Assembly: GCF_019175385.1 (NCBI RefSeq)
Contig: NC_083348.1
Span: 201,001-265,000 of the forward strand
Direction: 5' to 3'
DNA from: Lycium barbarum
Lineage: Eukaryota > Streptophyta > Magnoliopsida > Solanales > Solanaceae
DNA: 64,000 nucleotides
Shown: piece by piece, positions 34,038-46,252 of the stretch
Layout of the letters: every line of letters starts with the position of its first letter
Numbering within the stretch: position 1 is the stretch's first letter
Notes under the pieces: model-generated
What the model was told of the DNA's origin: nothing
Databases searched by the model: none
What the model saw: the letters and a program-made list of their open reading frames with translations, nothing else
Position numbers and translations under genes: made by a program

Positions 34038-35120
34038 GGAGAAAGAACGCAGAGATGGAGTGGAGTTGAAGAAGAACAGATCGTGAAAATGATAAAATGA
34101 AGGGGTAAAGGGCCTTATATAGGCATGGAAGAGGAATGGTTACCGAGGACGACCAATCAGACGGCGCCACATCCCCCATCATTAATGCGAAGCGACTCGA
34201 AACGACGTACAAAAGGTGGTTGGCAGAAGCAGACCACCCGGGGCGAGACACGTGGCCGATAAAAGGGGAAGCATTATGCAACCGTTCCCGCCAAAACGAG
34301 AAGATAACGACGAGCTAACGGAACCGCCGGTTTCAGAAGTTATCCACTCCCCGTTACTCCGATAGATCGGAGATCCAGGAAGTTTGGGGCTATCTGTATA
34401 CGGTGAAAATCGGATATAAGGCAAACCGGTGGAACGAGGTACCAGAGAAAGGAATGAGAATGTGTCGGATACTATTCGCCTTTGATTGGGGTAATGCTTG
34501 GGCCGGGGCTGAGCGAGGGCACCGACTGATCTGCCTTCTGCGTCGTTGAAACGGCCAAGCCCGGTGACCCGAGCATTCATGGTCGTTGGTCCGTATAGCT
34601 ATTGGTCCGAGTAGCCGTTGGTCCGTGCGGCCGTTGCACGCGGGTCACACGCCAGTAACGTCCTGTCATGGTCAACTACCCACCATGCGTGTGTCAGACG
34701 GCGTCGTCAGTCCAATCCCACCAAATCCGTGCAGAGCTGTCCTTGTTACTATTATTCTATTAGTTCAAATCATATGAGACCCATGGTGGTCATACTATAA
34801 ATAGAGCACATCGCCCTCCTTTGTAAGGGTTGGCTCCTTCACTTACCAAGAACATTCATAATAAAATAGTTCATGCATATAATCTCTCTTTTAATATCTG
34901 ATTCGGCCAAGGCCACTTGTTTGCATTTAGATTGTGTCTATTCCATTAAGTATCTCACATTGTTTATAAACGTTTGTATTCATAACAAATAGCCATCATT
35001 AGCCATTTTGTTGAAGAACTCTCACATATACGTTTTCTCCATCTAACATACATCAAGATCCAAGCACATATCTTATACCCATTTACAAATTTAATTGATT
35101 ATCCGATTTCGGGGTAAACA
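34038..35120 (+). mobile_element. 3' end fragment of element A (duplicate)
   Basis: aORF promoter region (34038-34394) and the complete A-type LTR (34395-35120, 726 bp), followed by ATTCT and the same flank as element A. The LTR is closer to the 5' LTR of A than to its 3' LTR at several sites, as expected if the unit 1 3' LTR mutated after duplication. The promoter in it points left, into the opposite end of the truncated B-type aORF. Confidence 0.9.
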
Positions 35121-35125
35121 ATTCT

Positions 35126-35714
35126 ATATTAGTTAATTCGTCGTGTCCGTTGTTATAATAAAGGACACTTATAAATATCTACTTGCTTATATTTCAAAAA
35201 TTAAATACACCTCTTAATTTTTTTTTTCACTTTCTCCTAATTTCTCTCGCATGTACACAGAGACTAGTTTTTTAATTATAAAAACATGAATATAAATGTT
35301 GGTTGACTAAATTATCCTTTAAATATTGAATGATTTTTATGTCTTTTAAGTTAAATTAATTGTGATAAAGACTTGCAAAGTGCGTATAACAAGGATTCTA
35401 ATAAGACACAAGATGCTTTTCAATCTTCCTGCAGGTGCAGCAAAAGTTCCTTTACAACCATATTATGTCAAATTTGTTTTGGGTTGGGTTTTAACTCTCT
35501 AAATGTTAACTAGGAAGCATTCCAGATATTAGTTTGTATATATTTCACCCCATGCTTTGTTCCGCTTCCACTCAGCATAGCAAGTGTTAGGCAATACTCC
35601 AAAACGCATTAGTATGTTTTCAATTCTTTTTAACTGCGAACTCATTTAGTTTTCATTTTACAAGTATTTTTCCTTTGTTGCTTTAATTTGTCATGCATTT
35701 GTTTTTTTAATCAA
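35126..35714. other. Non-genic flank, unit 2
   Basis: Repeats 14729-15121 with an additional block at 35396-35604. No gene is visible. Confidence 0.75.
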
Positions 35715-35719
35715 TAATT

Positions 35720-36583
35720 TGTTATCTCCCGTGTTCAAAACCAGTATAAAAAAAAAAACTGAAACTGAAAAAACAGAAACTTCGAAAACAACAGAAACTG
35801 TTGGAAAAAAAAAATAATAATGTAGAAACATCCGAGACCACAGAATACACTGTGTGTCCTTAAGGAATTTAACCCCCTCACTGTACCCGAGGTTGCGGAT
35901 TATTTCCTCCCAGGATAAAACGGATGTACCTGTCGCAGGAGTGGCGGTACCTCAAACGCCTACGACTTCGGCGAACTCAAATATGGCAACGAAAACACAC
36001 GAAGACTCGATAGTTTATTTATTTATTTTTTGTGAAAGAATGCAGATGCAGTGAAAAATTCAGTAGTCGAAAATTGAGGCATTGCCTCAGTTTATATAGC
36101 CTTGAACATGCCTCTTCAGATTAGGCTTGGTGGCTGTTCGGAAAGGCCATGCCTTTTCCAAAAAAATAAGAACGTTGGGAAATTTAATTTTTCCTTAAAA
36201 ATTTTTATTCCGCGAAAATTTAATTATTTATTAATTAATTTACGGCGGAAATAACAAAATAATTTCAGAAAATGAAGATTGAATTTAAATAAATTTGGTC
36301 CAAAAAGATTATCAATCAAATCCAAATCCAAAGCCGAAGCCGAAGCCGAGCCGAGCGACGACGACGGCGCGAGGGGAGTCCCTCTTCTTGACCCTTTAAG
36401 AGCTAGAGGAAGTGCTTTCTAATATAAGCACATAACTTTCCCTTTCTACCACCAATGTGGTACAAGGCTCCTTTTCAACAGAACTTTGCTTTGAACTTCA
36501 TTTTCCTTCCATTATCTTTTTTTTCCCCTCCATTTCTCATTCACACCAACTTAGCTAGCTACAATCGTTAACTAGCTTTAACA
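35720..36583 (-). repeat. 3' LTR of copia C
   Basis: 864 bp, + strand TGTTATCTCCCG to AGCTTTAACA. Contains the LTR TATA box TATATAAA on the - strand at 36091-36098. A segment (gtacccgaggttgcggattatttcc) resembles the LTR of relic P, so the two families are related. Confidence 0.9.
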
Positions 36584-37145
36584 ATCCCCCACATGAATGG
36601 GGAATGGATATATGATGGAAAAACATGCATGACAAAAAATACTGTGTGATTCGTAAGCAAGAATTAATCGCATCTGGATAAGTAGATTTCTCTTTGAACT
36701 TTCCGTAGTGAACATATGTCGGATATACTCGGTCAATCGGTAGATTTGATATCTTTGAACCGTCGAGCTTTGGTGTATACCTAGACAACAACATGTCACA
36801 CAATTAACCCTTTAACCATCTTTGGTTCTCATTGTTTTGTTCGTTTCAGCCATGAACACTCCTGGTTCATAAGTGCGTAGAGAATTGGCCTCACAGAATT
36901 CTCCTTGAAGCGGCTTACACTTCACACTTACATAGGTGATTCCCAAATGTGTCATCCCGTAGATACACTATTTGATATACCCCGTATCAAACTTGGAAAC
37001 CATTAAAAAGCCGTAATGCTTTATCCTGGTACTGAACATTGTCTCATCACGAGAATGGACCACAAAAGTTATTGTGACAACGTTGAACCGTTATCAATGA
37101 CTTTGTTTGATCTCTTTGAACCTAGATCTTGGGATCTCCAGTCTT

Positions 37146-40100
37146 CTAGGTAGAGTTACCGCCACGATGACTTGTCCTCGGCCAAAGTCCCATTCCCCTC
37201 GATGATCTTTCAACCACCTCTCTAGTTAGGCCTTTAGTTAGCGGATCCGACACATTATCTCTTGACTTAACATAGTCAATTGTGATAATTCCACTAGAGA
37301 GTAGTTGTCTAACGGTATTATGTCTTCGTCGTATGTGACGAGACTTTCCGTTGTACATCGCGCTCCCGGCTCTTCCTATTGCCGCTTGACTATCACAATG
37401 TATGCATATAGGAGCAAACGGTTTGGGCCAAAATGGAATATCTTCTAAGAAATTCCGGAGCCATTCAGCTTCTTCACCGGCTTTGTCTAAAGCTATGAAC
37501 TCAGATTCCATTGTAGAGCGGGCGATACATGTCTGTTTGGATGACTTCCAAGACACTGCTCCTCCACCTATGGTAAAAACATATCCACTTGTGGATTTAG
37601 TTTCAGTTGAACCGGTGATCCAATTTGCATCACTGTATCCTTCAATAACTGTAGGATACCTATTATAATGCAAAGCATAGTTTTGAGTATGTTTCAAATA
37701 CCCCAAAACTCGTTTCATTGCCAGCCAATGTGTTTGGTCGGGATTACTAGTGTAGCGACTTAGTTTACTTATAGCACACGCAATATCAGGTCGCGTACAG
37801 TTCATGATATACATCAAACATCCCAACACTCTGGCATAATCCAATTGAGAGTGACTTTCACCTTTATTCTTTGCAAGAGCAAGGTTCATATCAATTGGTG
37901 TTTTTGCAACTTTAAAGTCCAAGTACTTGAACTTTTCAAGTACCTTTTCAAGATAATGAGATTGAGACAGTGCTAGACCTTGAGGAGTCTTATGGATTTT
38001 AATTCCCAAAATTAAATCGGCAACTCCTAAGTCTTTCATATCAAACTTACTAGCAAGCATGCGCTTAGTAGCATTTATGTTAGCAATGTCGTTACTCATT
38101 ATCAGCATATCATCCACGTACAAACAAACAATGACGACGTGGTTCGGAGTGTTTTTAATGTAAACACATTTATCACATTCATTTATTTTGAATCCATTTG
38201 ACAGCATCGTATGGTCAAATTTTGCATGCCAACTGTTTAGGTGCTTGTTTAAGTCCGTAAAGAGACTTAACAAGTCGACACACCTTCTTCTCTTTCCCTG
38301 GAACTACAAACCCTTCAGGTTGTTCCATGTAAATTTCTTCCTCTAACTCTCCATTTAGGAAGGCTGTTTTCACATCTATTTGATGGATTTCAAGACCGTA
38401 CACGGCGGCTAACGCTACTAACACCCGAATAGATGTAATCCTCGTTACCGGCGAGTATGTATCAAAGTAATCAAGACCTTCTCGTTGTCTAAAACCTTTA
38501 ACAACTAGTCTTGCCTTATATTTATCAATACTACCATCAGCTCTCATTTTCCGCTTGAAAATCCATTTGGAACCTAAAGGTTTATTCCCTGGAGGAAGAT
38601 CAACCAATTCCCAAGTATGATTGTCCAATATGGATTCTATCTCACTATTGATTGCCTCTTTCCAAAATTGAGCTTCCGGTGAAGACATAGCTTCATTGAA
38701 AGTTCGAGGCTCATTTTCCAACAAAAATGTTAGAAACTCTGGTCCAAAGGAAGTAGACGTCCTTTGACGTTTGCTGCGTCTTGGATTTTCCTTATCAGGA
38801 ATATTTTCCTTTGTTTCTTCCCGAGGTCGTTTAGATTCTTTGCTAGACGACTCACATTCCTTTTTATACGGATATATGGTTTCAAAGAAGTCAGCATTAT
38901 CTGATTCAATTACTGTATTCACCTGAATGTCGGGATTTTCAGATTTGTGAACCAGAAACCGATATGCCTTACTATTTGTGGCATATCCTATAAAAACACA
39001 ATCAACGGTTTTAGGTCCTATTTTTACCCTTTTGGGTTTAGGAACTTGCACCTTGGCCAAACACCCCCACACTTTGAAGTATTCCAAATTGGGCTTCCTT
39101 CCTTTCCACTTTTCGTATGGAATTGATTTTGTTTTGCTATGGGGCACTCGATTGAGTATTCGGCTAGCTGTTAGAATAGCTTCCCCCCACAAGTTCTGGG
39201 GTAACCCAGAACTTATTAGCAAGGCATTCATCATTTCCTTTAGTGTTCTATTCTTTCTTTCTGCAATTCCGTTTGATTGTGGCGAATAAGGGGCAGTCGT
39301 TTGATGAATAATACCATATTCCAAACATATTTGTTCAAAAGGAGATTCATATTCACCGCCCCTATCACTCCTTATCATTTTAATCTTTTTGTTAAGTTGA
39401 GTCTCAACTTCAGTTTTGTACTGCCTGAATGCTTCAATTGCTTCATCTTTACTATTAAGTAAATAGACGTAGCAATACCGCGTACTATCGTCAATAAAAG
39501 TTATGAAGTACTTCTTTCCACCGCGAGATGCGATTGACTTCATGTCACAAATATCTGTATGGGTTAAGTCTAAAGGACTAGAATTCCTTTCAATTGACTT
39601 ATAAGGATGTTTAACATACTTAGATTCAACACAGATTTGACATTTTGATTGATTGCATTCAAACTTAGGCAATACTTCCAAACTAATCATTTTTCGCAAG
39701 GTTTTATAATTGACATGTCCTAAACGTGAATGCCATAAATCATTTGACTCAATCAAGTAAGACGAAGCAGTAACTTTATTATTATTAGCAACAATCATTA
39801 CATTCAGTTTGAAAAGGCCCTCTGTAAGGTAACCTTTTCCTATGTACATCTCGTTCTTACTTATTACAACCTTGTCAGAAACATAAACACACTTAAAACC
39901 ATTCTTCACTAGAAGTCCGGTAGATACTAGATTTTTCCTAATTTCAGGAACATGACAGACGTTGTTGAGAGTCACCACCTTGCCAGAGGTCATCTTCAAC
40001 AGGATCTTTCCATAACCTTCAATCTTGGCTGTTGCAGAATTTCCCATGTAAATGGTCTCATCGGGCCTGGCGGGAGCATATGAAGCAAAGGCTTCTCTAA

Positions 40101-41192
40101 CAGCACAAATGTGGCGAGTGGCGCCAGAGTCAATCCACCACTCCTTCGGATTTCCCACTAGGTTGCACTCAGACAACATAGCGCACAAGTCATCAACTTC
40201 ATTGTTTGTTTCAACCATATTAGCCTGACCCTTCTTCTTTTCCTTCTTTGGAGCACGATAGTCTGCAGCTTTGTGTCCGATTTTTCCACAATTGTGGCAG
40301 TTTCCCTTGAATTTCTTCTTGTTGGGATAGTTCCTTGGTCCCGGTGCCTTTTTCCTCTTTTTCAGATTAGTTGAGGCAGTTTCAGCAATATGTGCTCCCC
40401 CTATGGTTGATCTCCCATTTGCCTTCTTCTCCGCTGCCTTGTTATCTTCCTCGATTCTCAACCGGACGATGAGATCTTCCGGTGTCATCTCCTTTCGCTT
40501 GTGTTTCAAGTAATTTTGAAGTCCTTCCATGAAGGAGGCAACTTCTCTATCACTGCCGCAACTTGAAACGCCCCACTAATTACCAAACCTACACCAAACA
40601 ATATGTAAGTAATAGTGTACTGAATACTTTCGATACAGGTATTAAGCAGATTTATACCTTCAGCGAGGAGATCGTGGATGATAACCTGCAACTCTTGAAT
40701 TTGAGTAACAACAGACTTGCCATCTACCATTTTGTAATCCAGAAACTTGGCAACGATAAACTTCTTTAGTCCTGCATCTTCTGTTTTATATTTCTTTTCC
40801 AACGCATCCCAGAGCTCTTTTGATGTTGCCACATTGCTATAGACATTGTAAAGATCATCCTCCAGTCCGCTAAGAATATAATTCTTACATAAAAAATCTG
40901 AGTGCTTCCATGCCTCAGTTACAACAAAACGTTCATTCTCAGGTGTTGATTCCGGCAGAACCGGAACGTCCTCCTTAATAAACTTTTGAAGGCTTAAAGT
41001 AGTTAAATAGAAGAACATCTTTTGTTGCCATCGTTTGAAATCAATCCCGGTGAATTTTCCGGGCTTCTCTGCCGGAGCCGGTGCTGGTGCAGTACGACTG
41101 GAGGACGCAGCATTGCTCGTAGAACCAACCACGGGGGCTGGTGTGACAGTAGCAGTAGCAGTAGCATTCAAATTTGGAGTTTGTTCTCCCAT
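37146..41192 (-). pseudogene. Copia C gag-pol, two frameshifts and a probable gag intron
   Basis: Start MGEQTPN at 41192. Gag domain (KFTGIDFKRWQQKMFFYL, then LWDALEKKYK). Zinc knuckle CHNCGKIGHKAADY, whose last Cys is Tyr. Protease DSGATRHIC. Pre-integrase LWHSRLGHVN. Integrase with catalytic Asp in HTDICD and IRSDRGGEY and Glu in GIAERKNRTL. Reverse transcriptase with LYGLKQAPK and YVDD. RNase H with DSQAAIGRA and [12 protein letters not shown] frameshift (A-run shortened by one base) near 40520 breaks gag, and a 1-bp insertion near 38245 breaks RT. The 69 bp at 40589-40657 look like an intron. It resembles Tnt1-like plant copia elements; the lineage is not certain. Confidence 0.93.
40589..40657 (-). 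other. Probable 69-bp intron within copia C gag
   Basis: On the - strand it starts GTATAAAT and ends TGGTGTAG. It interrupts the conserved gag stretch between LLAEG and LVISGAFQVAA. Removing it restores the usual plant copia wording. The length is a multiple of three with no internal stop, so an unspliced reading adds 23 residues. Confidence 0.6.
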
Positions 41193-41578
41193 TTCTGTCG
41201 CAGGAACAACAGAAGAATTTAATAAACACCAGTTTACTGTAAAAAACAAATACTTAGAACTGAATCTGTTTTGACAGCAACAAACATAATACACAACGGT
41301 GAAGATTTGATTTCTTCAAACCGAATCAAGTTTACACAAAACAGTTAATTTTTTTTATTTTTTTTATTTTTTTTTAAAAAAAGTTCAAACAGAATGTAGA
41401 AAACTGTATGTTGTACACTTGATGAAGTTTTTATATCTTCAAATCAAGTATCCAAATGAGTAGAAAGTTCTGAAACTTTAATCTCAAGCGGAGTAGAAAT
41501 CCGAAGATTTTAGTCTCCACACAACATACAAGTTCGTTACATGCAAACAAGAAAGAAACAGGTTTATTTTATTTTGTG

Positions 41579-41688
41579 CACACAGAACTTTGCTTTGAAC
41601 TTCATTTTCCTTCCATTATCTTTTTTTTTTCCTTCCATTTCTCATTCACACCAACTTAGCTAGCTACAATCATTAACTAGCTTTAACA
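41579..41688 (-). repeat. Truncated 5' LTR of copia C
   Basis: Matches only 36474-36583 of the 3' LTR. The remaining roughly 750 bp, including the TATA box, and the primer site are missing. The untranslated leader (41193-41578) follows directly. Confidence 0.8.
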
Positions 41689-41693
41689 TAATT

Positions 41694-42239
41694 AATTGTT
41701 GCTTTTACTTGGAAAGTTGGAGATATTCTTATTTTGAATAGTTGTTTCTAGAGAAAAGCCGAGGTCTAGTTAGATATTTATTTTTATGTTTTTCAGTTGA
41801 GTAATGTCATGAGAGGCTCTTTCTGAATAGTTATCGATACATTTTGTGCATTGATGTTATACAGATTAGAAAAATATCCTAAATTTTTGTTTCTTCGGTG
41901 GTTTTGCTACTATACGAAAATAATTGAGCCATTAGTGCTGAAATATGGAGGAAAACTTGCAGCCAACGACTAAACCAATTAATTCATCATCAATGCTTAA
42001 AAGTTCTTTGGGTTCAAGCCCTATTGGCATGGATTCACCTTTATCAGTGAGTGTTCTACCCTCTAACATAGGACATTCCGGCGTGAATCCGGATTTACAG
42101 GGTCCAATGCGGATACTGAAAATCGAGTGAGAAACCAAAAGAATACTTAAAAGTTCATACAAAACTAATTATTTAGAATTCTGAGGTCCTCCTTACATGC
42201 AGTAAATTATACCTCCATAGTTGATGAATTCTTATACTT
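41694..42239. other. Non-genic flank, unit 2, with a short unexplained open frame
   Basis: Continues the unit 1 flank (15130-15395). An open frame at 41945-42130 (62 codons, MEENLQPTTKP start, Ser-rich) has no match I recognise and is lost in unit 1. It may be a captured gene piece or chance. Confidence 0.5.
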
Positions 42240-42242
42240 TTA

Positions 42243-42524
42243 GTGGTCGTTTGGTTTGAGGTCAAAATAGTCCCGGGATTACAATCCCGGGACTAATTTA
42301 TACCATCTGTTGGTATTATTTTATACCATCTGAAAGATGGTATAAAATAATACCAGTATAAGTGGGTTAAGAAGGTATAAGTTGAGTTATTCCAGCACTA
42401 ATTTTTATACCACGTTTGGTACAAGGTATAAAATAATCCCGGGATAAATCTATACCTTATACCAAACGTGGTATAAAAATTAGTACCGGTATAACCCATG
42501 TTATACCTTAAACCAAACGACCAC
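42243..42524. mobile_element. Tourist-like MITE (PIF/Harbinger type), 282 bp
   Basis: Terminal inverted repeats GTGGTCGTTTGGTTTGAGGT and its near-complement ACCTTAAACCAAACGACCAC, with 3-bp TTA duplications at 42240-42242 and 42525-42527. The interior is highly self-complementary (gtcccgggattacaatcccgggac, and paired ataccatc / gatggtat segments). No coding capacity. Confidence 0.88.
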
Positions 42525-42568
42525 TTAGAAATTAAACAATTCCCTAAAGTAAATAATATATGAGTTTT

Positions 42569-43008
42569 TGTTAGGATTTTCTTGAATAGGTGTGAATGGG
42601 AAAAGAATAGTTGTGACTTTTCTTATAAGGCATAATGACACCTGTTCATACTATCCTTTGTTGGCTATAATACTTAGTCACTCCATCAGATTTTACTTAC
42701 GAAAATTCTGATTGTCTTCTTCTTTCTTCTTGCAAAATAAAAAATTCTAGTGTGATTTACAGCTCTCGAGTGGTTCGCCGTTCACTAGGGTTTGAGGTAC
42801 CGCTACGCTGGTGAGTTAATTCATTCTATCTTGGGAGAAGTTATTCCATAACCTCGGGTACTTGAGGGGAATAATTTCCTTAAGGAAACACTGTAAATTC
42901 AGTGGGCTCGAATTTATTTTTCTTTCTTTTCAGATTCCGTGTTAGATTGTTTCCTCTCTTTTTAGATTATGTTTTAGATTATTATGTTTTGAATACAGGT
43001 TGACAACA
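42569..43008 (+). repeat. 5' LTR of copia relic P2
   Basis: TGTTAGGATTTTC to TTGACAACA, 440 bp, paired with 47259-47695. Confidence 0.9.
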
Positions 43009-46000
43009 ATCTTAAGGAAATTATTAGTTTTATATATTATGTATTATGTTAATCTACTAGAATCTTACTATTTTGACAAAGAAGAAAGTAATTTTTCTTT
43101 AGAAATAAAAAATACTCTTTCCTGAGTTATAAAAGAATTCTTTCAGAAATAAAAATACTTTTTCAGTTATTTCTACCCCGGTTTTGAAGACTAAACCTTG
43201 ATAAGATTGGAGAAGAAATTTACTCTTGTCAAGAAGAAGGAAGCTACTCTTTTCAGAATAGGAAAAAGTACTCTTTTCAGAAGAAGAAAAAAAAAATCTT
43301 TTCAAAGATAAAAAAGTACTATTTTCATAAGAAAAAATGTACTCATTTTGGAGACTAAAACCTTTCTACTCCCGTGTATGGAGATTAAAATCTGCGTGAT
43401 TTTCTACTCCAAGTTACTATTCGGTTTAAAGAAGATAAAAACTTTACCGAGTTAGTAACTTTTAATTAGCTTGAAGATATACAATCTTCGTTGGTTGTTT
43501 ATTCAGTTTGAAGAAGGTAAAAAAAAATCTGTTTTATTAAATTTGTTTGTGTTAGAGATTATTCGGTTTGAAGATATAAAAATTTCGCTAGTTTATTCTC
43601 TGATTAAGAAAAGAGGTAGATAAGAATCGGAATTTAATTTCGATTGGCGGCATCAAACAAAACTATTCAACCATGGAACATGTTTCTTCATTGTTGTATT
43701 AATTATTATATATGACGTTGGTGTGGCCAGTCACAGCATTGAATTAATACTATGACACCAACAAAAGATGTTGATGGCATTGGTTTATTCATCAACTGAT
43801 TGTGTCGTTTAAGAAAAGGGTGTCAGGCGTGTATCTTTTGTTTTGTTTAGGTATCACATTTTTCCTTGGACAATCTAACTGTTAAAGTGGTAAATTGACA
43901 TGGAGTACTCCTGCAAGCCATTTGTGCATTTACTGCAAATTTGGTGGGAGTACTACTCTTTGCATAAGAACAGAGTAAAGAAAACGACACTCATGCAAAG
44001 GTTTGGAAATTGAGAATCAATTAATTGTGATACGAGGTCTTTATGACTTGTTATAAAGGGGAGTTGTTATTTTGTCTGACCAAATTTGTGGTTTCAAAGG
44101 CACGTATATATTTTTTTTTAAATAAAAAATAAAAATGCAGATCAATTTGTTTGGGGGGGGGGGGGCAGGGGGGAATTTATCGTCCCTCCTGTTTAAAGTT
44201 CATGCAAATGCGGCACATGTCACAGAAACACATGCTTTGCTTCATGGATGAATCAATTCAAGAAGAAAGCAACAAAAACCGGGTTCTACTTTCTTTACTC
44301 TGCTCGTCTTTTTATTTTCTACTCTTTATGATTTATGAAATTCTGTTTTATAAATTTTAGGGTAGACATTTATTATTAGATGATCTCAAAGTATATTCTA
44401 TTTGTGCGCCATAAAATTAATTAGTTGGTATATAATGTGGTAGCGTGCACGAATATGTGGAATAATATTTTCAAGTAGTAAGACATGATTTAGGCTTACA
44501 TTAATACTTTAAAGTTATTCTTGAGATCATAAAAATAATATGTATATATTATTTTGGGTTAAACAATTAGATGATTTACCCTGGAAAAGAATTGTAAAAC
44601 AATTTATTTTATTTTTGAATATATGTCAAATTTTTGAAATCTATCTAGAACTATTATTTAAGATGAAGAAGAATGAACCAACTTCTTTGATTCCTAGACA
44701 GTCACTATCTTTGGGGTTAAATGTTCATAGACAGAGTATTTCATCATATTTACAGCATGTGATCAGTGATGGATGGAAGTTGAATTTGTCTGACAAAATT
44801 GAGGCGGCAATTAAAAGTGAAATGAACAATAGGCATTTTGTTCCATACTTATGTTAAGGATACTATCTCAATTAAGTATAATGATAGTGGGTAATATTTT
44901 TTTTATCCGTTCCAAATGTGTCCCGTGTGAAGGGTATATTGACCATGTAGAATGAAAAATATATCAAGAAATTTTTAAGCAATATTTGGTGACTCTGTAA
45001 CAAGTTTCTGCCTCACTTTATCCGAGTAATACAAGAATTTCCTTGAATCTATTTGATAAAATAGAAAGGTTGAATTATAGTTCGCAGAACCATAAAAAAA
45101 AATGATGGCCTCATGCCCTAGTTGACAGAACCATAAAAAGAAATGATGGCCTAAATGCTTTTAGCAATTGATTTAATTGTTCCAATTTGACAAGTTGTTG
45201 TTTCGACATTTGAAACTAGAAAACTCTATCACGTCATTCTTGCATATCATCTTGCAAATGAAATCAATCACAAGATAAGACACTTCAAAGAAATTGTTAA
45301 AACCACAAGCCATGTTTGGTGGTAAGAAATTTGTTTTTTGTTGTACTTTGTATTGTATTATTGCAGGATAACTGAAGTGGCTTGATGGAAATAAAAGTTT
45401 GGTGTTTTGTGATGCTTTCTGAAGGAAAACAATTGTTTGGCACCAGTTAAGAATGATTACTTAGCATGAAGTTTGGTTAATAATATTCTAACGTCAAAAT
45501 GTTTAAGGGCATTTTCTTATATGCATGCTGACTTAGAATCATTAGTGTGCATTTTGATTTGATGCTATGGAGAGAAATTCTTTATATGCCCTTTAATTTT
45601 GAGTTGCCTAAGAACAGAGTACTTAATTATTTAAAATGTGGGGGCTTCCTGACTTATGATAAAGTCAATATTAGACTGAGTGTTTAATTTGGAATAACAA
45701 GAAATATGAAAAATGATGGCATTCTTGTATATTACGCCAAACGAACAAAATCTTTAGTGAATTTTTAATATAGTGGTCATTGAGATTAACTAGTACCAAA
45801 TTGATAATTTGTTATATACTTGTTCAGAAAAGTTATGTTCTTTCATGAAAGGGTGTCACTAGAAATGTCGTGACTTTTCATGAAAATATGTGTCTATTGA
45901 AATACAATTAACTGTATTGACATGGATGTTGTTGAAAGGCTACCCGTTGTCTATTGTTTGATAAATATGACGTTCAATTAATCATTGATAAAATGAATGT

Positions 46001-46015
46001 CTTGTTAATAAGTTC
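43009..46015 (+). other. Non-coding interior of copia relic P2
   Basis: Leader with repeated ttttcagaa / aagaag words (43090-43330), a G13-CA-G6 tract at 44153-44173, and AT-rich sequence equivalent to 15430-17120. An open frame of about 105 codons at 44540-44857 (15650-15961 in unit 1) is kept in both units but shows no known domain. I treat it as unassigned. Confidence 0.6.
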
Positions 46016-46032
46016 TTGTTTTCCTATAAAAC

Positions 46033-46252
46033 TTGTGGGGAGAGCTATCCTTATGATTACCAAAATATTCAATCGAGTGCCTATAGAAAACACAATTTAT
46101 TCCATATGAAAAATGGAAAGCCCAACTTGAATTACTGCAAAGTGTGGGGGTGTTTGGCTAAAGTGCAAGTTCCTAGACCTAATAGGGTAAAAATTGGACT
46201 GAAAACTATTAATTGTGTTTTCGTAGGATATGCCACCAATAGTAAAGGATAA
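46033..46252 (+). pseudogene. Copia integrase C-terminal fragment (P2)
   Basis: Duplicate of 17138-17381: KVWGCLAKVQVPRPNRVKIG and GYATNSKG, here ended earlier by a T-to-A change creating a stop (ggataatgg versus ggatattgg in P1). Confidence 0.8.

Larger units (their letters stand above)
35720..41688 (-). mobile_element. Copia element C (Ty1/copia), nearly complete
   Basis: 5.97 kb insertion with TSD TAATT (35715-35719 and 41689-41693). The empty site is seen in unit 1 near 15122. The 3' LTR is 35720-36583, the polypurine tract is 36584-36596 (- strand catgtgggggat), and gag-pol is 41192-37146. The 5' LTR is internally deleted to about 110 bp. The low damage of the coding region fits its absence from unit 1: it inserted after the duplication. 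Confidence 0.95.

Noticed and set aside
41945..42130. Ser-rich 62-codon frame as a captured host gene exon
   Set aside because: No family recognised and no splice or promoter support; left as unexplained.
44540..44857. Open frame of about 105 codons kept in both duplication units (also 15650-15961)
   Set aside because: Conservation follows from the segmental duplication itself; both copies change amino acids freely, and no domain is visible. Listed as unassigned, not as a gene.
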